From RGIG2041 sp045546315 (GTDB taxonomy: Bacteria > Bacillota > Clostridia > UBA1381 > UMGS1253), in NCBI GenBank assembly GCA_045546315.1, contig JAZQCN010000036.1, positions 124,001 to 188,000 on the forward strand: a stretch of 64,000 nt of DNA, given 5' to 3'. Position 1 is the stretch's first letter; the number at the start of each line of letters is the position of its first letter. A program made the position numbers and the translations under genes. The notes under the pieces are model-generated. The model had not been told where the DNA came from, ran no database searches, and saw only the letters and a list, made by a program, of their open reading frames with translations. Shown here one piece after another: positions 58,089-64,000 of this stretch.

Positions 58089-59471
58089 ATGCGAAAGCTT
58101 TTCGGTACAAAGGAATTTTATAAAAACACAATGCATATCGCCGTGCCGATTGTGTTACAAAACCTAATTACGGCATTTGTTGCTATGCTCGACAACATTA
58201 TGGTCGGCAGACTCGGCACCGCACCGATGTCCGGCGTTGCGATTGTCAATCAGTTGATTTTTGTATTTAATGTTGTTATCTTCGGAGCCTTATCCGGCGC
58301 CGGCATTTTTTGCGCGCAGTTTTTTGGCAAAAAAGACATCGAAGGTGTGCACCACTGCTTTCGCTTCAAGGGCTATGCGGCGCTAATCGTATGCATGGTT
58401 GCCTTCGGTATTTTTATACACTCCGGGGATAGCTTAATTTCTCTGTACCTGCACGACAGCGGCAATACCTCTGCTCTGAAAGAGACTCTCAGCTACGCGC
58501 AAAGCTACTTAAACATTATGCTACTCGGGCTTGTACCCTTCTCTATAACTCAGATTTATGCGTCGACACTGCGCGAATGCGGTCATATGCGACTGCCGAT
58601 GTTTGCCGGCATCGCCGCCGTAATCACCAATACGGTTTTAAACTATATTTTGATTTTCGGCAAGCTCGGCTTCCCTGCGCTCGGTGCTGACGGTGCCGCA
58701 ATTGCAACCGTAATTTCGCGCTTTATAGAATGTGGCATTACGGTGATTGTAACACACATCAAAAAAGCCGAGTACCCCTATGCCGTCGGCTTTTACAAAA
58801 GCCCGAAAATCCCGCTTCGGACAACAAAGCTGATTTTTGCCAAGGGCACACTTTTATTTATCAACGAATTTTTGTGGGCGACCGGCACAGCAACCCTCAG
58901 CCAATGCTATTCCTACCGCGGACTGGACGCCGTTGCCGCAATCAATATCACTTCCACCATTTCCAATCTGTTTGGCATTGTATTTCATGCGATGGGCAGT
59001 GTAGTTGCCATTATCATCGGTCAGCTTTTGGGCGCAGGTAAAAAGGAGGAGGCAATAGATACCAACACCAAGCTTATTACGCTGGCAGTGATCACCTCCA
59101 CTGCAATCGCTATCGTTATGGCATGCTTCTCCGGTCTGTTTCCGATGGCATACAACACCGAACCGTCCGTTCGCACACTGGCAACATATTTTATTTTGGC
59201 AAATGCCCTCATTCTGCCTGTGCAAACCTTTTGCTTTACCGGCTATTTCACAATCCGCGCCGGCGGAAAAACCGGTACGGCTTTAACTGTAGACAGTGGC
59301 TTTATGTACCTTGTTGCCATCCCGCTCGCCTTTTCACTTTCAAGGTTTACCGGTCTGCCTGCCGCACCGCTCTATCTTTTGGTACAGAGCACGGAATTTA
59401 TCAAATCCATTTTCACCTTTATCTTTTTAAAGCAAAAAAAGTGGGTAAAAAACATCGTAGACAACATATAA
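58089..59471 (+). CDS. MATE-family efflux transporter
   Basis: 460 residues, twelve membrane helices in two repeats. Features: FYKNTMHIAVPIVLQNLIT at the start, DNIMVGRLGTAPMSGVAI in helix 2, and a matching region after residue 230. It belongs to the NorM/DinF-like antiporters that export drugs or metabolites with sodium or protons. Own promoter upstream; not linked in an operon to the SDR gene, which has its own promoter at 59504. Confidence 0.92.
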   Translation: MRKLFGTKEFYKNTMHIAVPIVLQNLITAFVAMLDNIMVGRLGTAPMSGVAIVNQLIFVFNVVIFGALSGAGIFCAQFFGKKDIEGVHHCFRFKGYAALIVCMVAFGIFIHSGDSLISLYLHDSGNTSALKETLSYAQSYLNIMLLGLVPFSITQIYASTLRECGHMRLPMFAGIAAVITNTVLNYILIFGKLGFPALGADGAAIATVISRFIECGITVIVTHIKKAEYPYAVGFYKSPKIPLRTTKLIFAKGTLLFINEFLWATGTATLSQCYSYRGLDAVAAINITSTISNLFGIVFHAMGSVVAIIIGQLLGAGKKEEAIDTNTKLITLAVITSTAIAIVMACFSGLFPMAYNTEPSVRTLATYFILANALILPVQTFCFTGYFTIRAGGKTGTALTVDSGFMYLVAIPLAFSLSRFTGLPAAPLYLLVQSTEFIKSIFTFIFLKQKKWVKNIVDNI

Positions 59472-59503
59472 TCATTTTGTGCAAAGTAGTATCATTTTTC
59501 ACA

Positions 59504-59531
59504 TTGACACCCTTTTCCGCTGTGCTATAAT
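59504..59531 (+). promoter_or_regulatory. Sigma-A promoter of the SDR gene
   Basis: TTGACA (59504-59509), 16-base spacer ending TGC, TATAAT (59526-59531), an extended -10 promoter. The ATG at 59565 follows GGAAAGG. Confidence 0.82.
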
Positions 59532-59564
59532 AAAAGCACAAAAATTTGGAAAGGGTGTTTTTTA

Positions 59565-60314
59565 ATGAACTTTACGGGAAAGGTTGCTATGGTCACCGGC
59601 GCAGCCGCAGGCATCGGGCGCGCGTGCGCAATTGAGTTTGCGCAAAACGGCGCAAAGCTCGTTTTGCTGGATGTCGACGAGGAAAAGCTGCAAAGCGTTA
59701 AAGCAGAGTTGGCAGAGTACACAGCCGATGTGCTGACCTACAAATGCGACATCAGCAACGAAGCACGCGTAAATGAAGTGGTTGCGGATGCGCAAGCGCA
59801 ATTCGGCAGAATTGATATTTTAGTAAACAACGCGGCAGTATTCCGCCACAAAAGCGCTTTTGTGGACACGCCGACAGAAATCTGGACACAGTATATAAAC
59901 ATCAATGTACACGGCACCGTATTCTGCACGAAAGCTGTACTGCCGAAAATGATAGAAAACGGCTATGGTAAAATTGTCAACGTAGCTTCCGTTGCCGGCG
60001 TTTACGGCAATCCGAATATGGTACATTATTCTGCAAGCAAGGGCGCAGTTATTGCGATGACAAGGGCGCTTGCAAAAGAAGTCATCGACAAAGGCATCAA
60101 TGTCAATTCCGTGGCTCCGGGCAGTGTCAGTCCGTCGGACAATCCGGACATTGACTTTACGACCGAATCAGAGTTTGCCAAAAATGCTACCTATATCGGC
60201 AGAACCGGCTCGGACAGAGAAAATGCAAACCTCATCTGCTTCTTGGCAAGTGATGCTGCAAGCTATATTTCCGGCGAAAACATTCAAATCGACGGCTCGA
60301 GAAAAAGTATGTAA
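59565..60314 (+). CDS. Short-chain dehydrogenase/reductase (FabG-like)
   Basis: 249 residues, complete classical SDR. Cofactor motif TGAAAGIGRA at 11-20, NNAAVF near 87, active-site Ser in NVASVAG and Tyr-x-x-x-Lys in YSASK near 150. Probably NAD(P)H-dependent reductase of a sugar, polyol or 3-oxoacyl substrate. As a monocistronic gene far from fatty acid genes, a sugar-type dehydrogenase is as likely as FabG. Confidence 0.9.
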   Translation: MNFTGKVAMVTGAAAGIGRACAIEFAQNGAKLVLLDVDEEKLQSVKAELAEYTADVLTYKCDISNEARVNEVVADAQAQFGRIDILVNNAAVFRHKSAFVDTPTEIWTQYININVHGTVFCTKAVLPKMIENGYGKIVNVASVAGVYGNPNMVHYSASKGAVIAMTRALAKEVIDKGINVNSVAPGSVSPSDNPDIDFTTESEFAKNATYIGRTGSDRENANLICFLASDAASYISGENIQIDGSRKSM

Positions 60315-60322
60315 TACATATA

Positions 60323-60363
60323 AAAAAATATGGCAGGCACAAAAGGTGTCTGCCATATTTTTT
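60323..60363. terminator. Bidirectional terminator between SDR and aminotransferase genes
   Basis: AAAAAATATGGCAGGCAC pairs with GTGTCTGCCATATTTTTT (one G-T pair) over a five-base loop; the T-run overlaps the aminotransferase stop. Confidence 0.9.
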
Positions 60364-61540
60364 ATTTAAACTTTTTCAAAAACAGCTCCATACGGTCGAG
60401 TGCATTTGCAATGCTGTCAAGCGAATACGCATACGAGCAACGGATAAAGCCTTCGCCGCAATCGCCGAATGCCGTACCGCCGACCACTGCAACGCGTTGG
60501 TCTAAAAGTAGCTGCTCGCAAAAATCATCCGACAAAAGTCCGGTCGATTTGATGCACGGGAACACATAGAATGCGCCGAGCGGCTCAAAGCAGCTAAGCC
60601 CGATGGTGCGCATACCGTTTACAATAAACTTTCGGCGGTGATTGTACTCCGTCTTCATTTTTTCGATGTCCTCATCGCCGTTTTTCAGTGCCTCAATTGC
60701 CGCATACTGGCTCACCGTCGGCGAGCACATAATTGCGTACTGGTGGATTTTCGTCATCTGCTTGATGAGCGCAGGATGCGCACAGGCGTAGCCGAGTCGC
60801 CAGCCGGTCATCGCATATGCTTTAGAAAAGCCGCTGACCAAAATCGTGCGGTCGTACATTTCCGGCAGTGCTGCAATCGAGAAATGCTTGTTATCGCCAT
60901 AGGTCAGCTCGGCATAGATTTCATCGGAGATCACAAAGATGTTTGTACCCTCCAAAACCTCGGCAATCGCCTCAATCTGTTCTTTTGTCATAATACCGCC
61001 GGTCGGATTGTTCGGATACGGCAAAATCAGCGCCTTGGTTTTCGGTGTAATTGCCGCCTTTAAAATCTCCGGCGTTAATGCAAAGCCGTCCTTTTCATAG
61101 GTTTCCAGCGGCACAGCCACCGCACCGGCAAGCTGCGCGTCCGGCTTGTAGCACACAAAGCTCGGCTCCGGCACAAGCACCTCATCGCCCGGCTCGATAA
61201 TTGCGCGCAGTGCAAGGTCAATTGCCTCACTGCCGCCTACGGTGACAAGCACCTGCGATGCGCCATCGTATTTTAAATTAAATCTTCTGTCTAAGTATTT
61301 GGCAATTTCCGACTTTAACTCCTTTAGGCCGGAATTCGCCGTATAATAGGTGTGCCCGTTTTCCAGCGATGAAATACCCGCATCGCGGATATGCGCCGGA
61401 GTAACAAAGTCCGGCTCACCAACACCTAACGAAATCACATCCTCCAATTCATTTGCAATATCAAAATATTTCCTGATGCCCGACGGGCGAATGTTTTTGA
61501 CCACCGACGAAAGCAGTGCCTCAACATCAAAACGGCTCAT
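60362..61540 (-). CDS. Class I/II PLP aminotransferase (aspartate aminotransferase-like)
   Basis: 392 residues. Substrate/cofactor region YPNNPTGG near residue 168 and the PLP lysine in SGFSKAYAMTGWRLGYA near residue 235; the Arg that binds substrate carboxylate is near the C-terminus (FIRCSYA). Transfers an amino group between an amino acid and 2-oxoglutarate; it resembles the PatA/aromatic-aspartate subgroup. Overlaps the upstream Lrp-type regulator gene by four bases, so it is probably under that regulator's control. Confidence 0.9.
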   Translation of the reverse strand: MSRFDVEALLSSVVKNIRPSGIRKYFDIANELEDVISLGVGEPDFVTPAHIRDAGISSLENGHTYYTANSGLKELKSEIAKYLDRRFNLKYDGASQVLVTVGGSEAIDLALRAIIEPGDEVLVPEPSFVCYKPDAQLAGAVAVPLETYEKDGFALTPEILKAAITPKTKALILPYPNNPTGGIMTKEQIEAIAEVLEGTNIFVISDEIYAELTYGDNKHFSIAALPEMYDRTILVSGFSKAYAMTGWRLGYACAHPALIKQMTKIHQYAIMCSPTVSQYAAIEALKNGDEDIEKMKTEYNHRRKFIVNGMRTIGLSCFEPLGAFYVFPCIKSTGLLSDDFCEQLLLDQRVAVVGGTAFGDCGEGFIRCSYAYSLDSIANALDRMELFLKKFK

Positions 61541-62016
61541 AATGTAATCATCCTTCTCTCATCGCCGCTGTCTTGCTGAAACACTACACCGGCGTCTTTG
61601 TATTTTTTGAGCACAAAATGCGTTGCTGTGCTCTGTACAGAGTCCATCGGTGCAAGCTTTTCGGAAACAAATAAAGCAACCTCTTTTAAGGTCTTACCTT
61701 CAATCATTACGCACAAATCAAAACCGCCGCTCATCAGATAAACGCTCTGTACCACATCATACTGGTAAATGCGCTTGGCAATCTTGTCAAAGCCCTCGCC
61801 CATCTGCGGCGTCACCTTAATTTCAATTAAGGCAATGACAGATTCCTTCATCGTCTTTTCCCAGTTAATCATAGCTCTGTAGCCTAAAATTGTTTTGTCC
61901 TTTTCCAAGGACTGAATGGCGGCGGCGACCGCCTCCGGCGTTTCATCTATCATAACAGCAATTTGCTCCGCTGTCAGTCTGCAGTTTTTTTCTAAAAGCT
62001 CTAAAATTCTTTCCAT
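61537..62016 (-). CDS. Lrp/AsnC-family transcriptional regulator
   Basis: 159 residues: N-terminal winged HTH (ILELLEKNCRLTAEQIAVMID), then an RAM effector domain (IEIKVTPQMGEGFDKIAKRI; VQSVYLMSGGFDLCVMIEG). It senses an amino acid and regulates metabolism; the overlapped aminotransferase gene is the obvious target. The ATG at 62016 has GGAAAGGAAG; the frame further upstream has no site. Confidence 0.9.
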   Translation of the reverse strand: MERILELLEKNCRLTAEQIAVMIDETPEAVAAAIQSLEKDKTILGYRAMINWEKTMKESVIALIEIKVTPQMGEGFDKIAKRIYQYDVVQSVYLMSGGFDLCVMIEGKTLKEVALFVSEKLAPMDSVQSTATHFVLKKYKDAGVVFQQDSGDERRMITL

Positions 62017-62089
62017 GGAAAATCTTCCTTTCCGTCCCAAAAGGGGTTTTGCTAAATTATACGCGTTTTTTTGCACAAATGCAATAGTT

Positions 62090-64000
62090 TTATGCATTTT
62101 GTTTCTTCATCGTCAGTGCGATTCTCTTTCGCTCAACATCGACCGAAATGACATACACCGTCACCACATCGCCAACCTTTAATACCTCGGACGGATGCTT
62201 GATGTAGCGGTCGGTAATCTGCGAAATGTGCACAAGACCGTCCTGATGCACGCCGATATCGACAAACACGCCAAAGTCAATTACATTGCGCACCGTGCCC
62301 TTCATTTCCATACCCGGCTTTAAGTCATTCATATCCATAACATCGCTGCGGAGCATCGGCGCCGGCAAATCGTCGCGCAAATCGCGCCCCGGCTTAATAA
62401 GCTCGGCAGCAATGTCGTGCAGCGTCGGCACACCGACACCGCAAAGCTCTGCAACCTTTGCAGCACCCTCTGCCTTGATTTTATCCTCTAAGTCTGTAAG
62501 CCTGCCTGCAAGGGCATCCTTTGCGCTGTAGCCAAAATGCGCCAAAAGCGCCTCCGCTGCCGCATAGCTTTCGGGATGCACCGCCGTATTATCGAGCACA
62601 TTCTTTGCGCCCGGGATGCGCAAAAAGCCTGCGCACTGCTCGTACGCCTTCGGTCCGAGCTTTGCAACCTTTTTCAGCTGTGTTCTCGCTGTAAATTCAC
62701 CGTTTTCCTCGCGAAAAGCAACCACATTTTTCGCCGTTGTTGCACTTAAACCCGATACATACGACAAAAGCGACGGCGACGCCGTATTTACATCGACACC
62801 GACGGAGTTTACGCTCGCCTCAACCACACCGCCGAGCGCGCTGTCTAATTCCTTCGGCGGCATATCGTGCTGATACTGCCCTACGCCGATGGATTTCGGG
62901 TCGATTTTTACCAATTCGGCAAGCGGGTCCTGCAAGCGGCGCGCAATGGAAACGGCACTGCGCACGGCTACATCGTGGTCCGGGAATTCCTGTGCACCAA
63001 GCTTGGACGCGGAATAGACCGAAGCGCCTGCCTCGTTGACCACCATATACTGTACATTTTTATCAACCTCGCCAATCAGCTCGGCAACAAAGATTTCCGA
63101 CTCCTTCGAAGCCGTACCGTTGCCGATGGAAATCACATCTACATCGTATTTTTTGATAAGCGCCTTTAATTTTGCCTTGGCTTCCTCAATCTTATTCTGC
63201 GGCGGTGTCGGATACACCACTGTCCAATCCAGAAGCTTGCCGGTTTTGTCCACTACGGCAATCTTGCAGCCCGTTCTGTATGCCGGGTCAAGACCGAGCA
63301 CGGTTTTGCCCTTAATCGGCGGCTGCATCAAAAGCGCCTTTAAATTCAAGCCGAATACGGAAATTGCGCCTGCGGCTGCCTTTTCCGTTAATTCACCTCT
63401 GATTTCGCGCTCGAGCGACGGGAAAATCAAGCGCTTAAATGCATCCTCTGCCGCCTCGAGCATCAAGGTCTGCGCATCGCCGGTGCCGCGGATAAACTGC
63501 TTTTCCATTTTCGCAATGCACGCTGCTTCGTCGATTTCGATGCTGACCTTTAAAACATCTTCTTTTTCGCCGCGGTTCACCGCCAAAACGCGGTGCCCCG
63601 GGATTTTATTTACCGGCTCGCGGTAATCGTAGTACATTTCATAAACGCCCTTTTCCTCTGCATCGGATGCAGAAACCAGGAACGCATTTTTTTGCATAAA
63701 ACGGCGCAGCACATCGCGACACGCTGCTTCATCACTCATTCGCTCGCACACAATGTCCTTTGCACCCTCAATCGCTTCTTCTACGCTGTTTACTTCCTTT
63801 TCAGCATTTACAAACTGCGGTGCAAGCGCGTAAATGTCCGTGCCGTCCTGTGCCCAGATAGCATCGGCGAGCGGCTCTAAGCCCTTTTCCTTTGCCACGG
63901 TCGCGCGCGTGCGGCGTTTTTGCTTGTACGGTCGGTAAATATCCTCTAAGCGCGCAAGCGTCTGCGCTTCGGCGATTTGCGCCATCAATTCGTCCGTCAT
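62090..64000 (-). CDS. tex: Tex-type S1 RNA-binding transcription accessory protein (5' end outside the window)
   Basis: 636 residues visible; the N-terminal 80 or so residues of Tex lie beyond 64000, so any start at the window edge is false. Order: helical N-terminal part (LARLEDIYRPYKQKRRTRA), YqgF-like RNase H fold with VLGLDPAYRTGCK, helix-hairpin-helix region with GVDVNTASPSLLSYVSGLS, and an S1 domain at the C-terminus (GTVRNVIDFGVFVDIGVHQDG). Nucleic-acid-binding factor linked to transcription and RNA turnover. Ends 73 bases before the Lrp gene start. Confidence 0.95.
   Translation of the reverse strand: MTDELMAQIAEAQTLARLEDIYRPYKQKRRTRATVAKEKGLEPLADAIWAQDGTDIYALAPQFVNAEKEVNSVEEAIEGAKDIVCERMSDEAACRDVLRRFMQKNAFLVSASDAEEKGVYEMYYDYREPVNKIPGHRVLAVNRGEKEDVLKVSIEIDEAACIAKMEKQFIRGTGDAQTLMLEAAEDAFKRLIFPSLEREIRGELTEKAAAGAISVFGLNLKALLMQPPIKGKTVLGLDPAYRTGCKIAVVDKTGKLLDWTVVYPTPPQNKIEEAKAKLKALIKKYDVDVISIGNGTASKESEIFVAELIGEVDKNVQYMVVNEAGASVYSASKLGAQEFPDHDVAVRSAVSIARRLQDPLAELVKIDPKSIGVGQYQHDMPPKELDSALGGVVEASVNSVGVDVNTASPSLLSYVSGLSATTAKNVVAFREENGEFTARTQLKKVAKLGPKAYEQCAGFLRIPGAKNVLDNTAVHPESYAAAEALLAHFGYSAKDALAGRLTDLEDKIKAEGAAKVAELCGVGVPTLHDIAAELIKPGRDLRDDLPAPMLRSDVMDMNDLKPGMEMKGTVRNVIDFGVFVDIGVHQDGLVHISQITDRYIKHPSEVLKVGDVVTVYVISVDVERKRIALTMKKQNA

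Overview
The window looks like a chromosome segment of a spore-forming, Gram-positive, strictly fermentative gut-type clostridium (class Clostridia). This is inferred from the spoIIAA-spoIIAB-sigF operon, the rqcP-yabP-yabQ-divIC-yabR cluster with a spoVB-type flippase, a Spo0E-like small protein, sigma-A promoters of Firmicutes type, strong AAGGAGG ribosome sites, several copper-amine-oxidase-N domains on secreted proteins, and a large set of plant-polysaccharide genes. Species cannot be fixed from the sequence. No rRNA, tRNA, CRISPR array, prophage or transposase gene was seen.

Layout. 1-2.9 kb: end of an alpha-phosphoglucomutase, a block of palindromic repeats, and the spoIIA operon. 3-9.4 kb: a minus-strand run with a secreted foldase, a Cys-rich protein, a PfkB sugar kinase, glyA, a metallophosphoesterase and a NagA-type deacetylase. 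9.5-11.9 kb: an ECF S-component with a P-loop kinase, then nth. 12-14.8 kb: a compact restriction-type island (XRE regulator, EcoRI-type adenine methyltransferase, DUF262-HNH nuclease) placed between two copies of the nth 3' end plus its terminator. 14.8-20 kb: PTS EIICBA, hemW and lepA. 20-21.6 kb: small regulators, a cluster of REP-like hairpins and the Spo0E-like gene.

21.6-45.7 kb is a pectin/rhamnogalacturonan utilisation region. It has two PL22 oligogalacturonate lyases, a 1526-residue secreted heparinase-II/III-type lyase, GH3, GH42 and GH78 enzymes, an SGNH hydrolase, two Gfo/Idh/MocA oxidoreductases, a DMT transporter, tagaturonate reductase and altronate dehydratase. Four AraC regulators are interleaved, three of them beside a divergent enzyme gene with repeated boxes in the shared gap and one (34520) with only a palindrome. 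The likely flow is: extracellular lyases cut the backbone, rhamnosidase and beta-galactosidase trim it, PL22 opens oligouronides, and UxaB/UxaA carry galacturonate-derived carbon toward 2-keto-3-deoxygluconate.

45.7-50.5 kb is the conserved yab/spoVB sporulation and division cluster with hup and mazG. 50.6-64 kb holds a heterodimeric ABC exporter, a GH13 alpha-glucosidase with its AraC regulator, a lipoprotein, a MATE pump, an SDR enzyme, an aminotransferase with an Lrp-type regulator, and the 5'-truncated tex gene.

The most unusual points are: (1) the restriction-like island bounded by nth 3'-end copies; (2) two sporulation-sigma promoters that appear to lie inside terminator hairpins (sigma-H before spoIIAA, sigma-E before yabP), the second arranged so that only transcripts starting in the loop would expose the yabP ribosome site; (3) GTAG-tagged REP-like hairpins and two related MITE-like elements downstream of the two PL22 genes.
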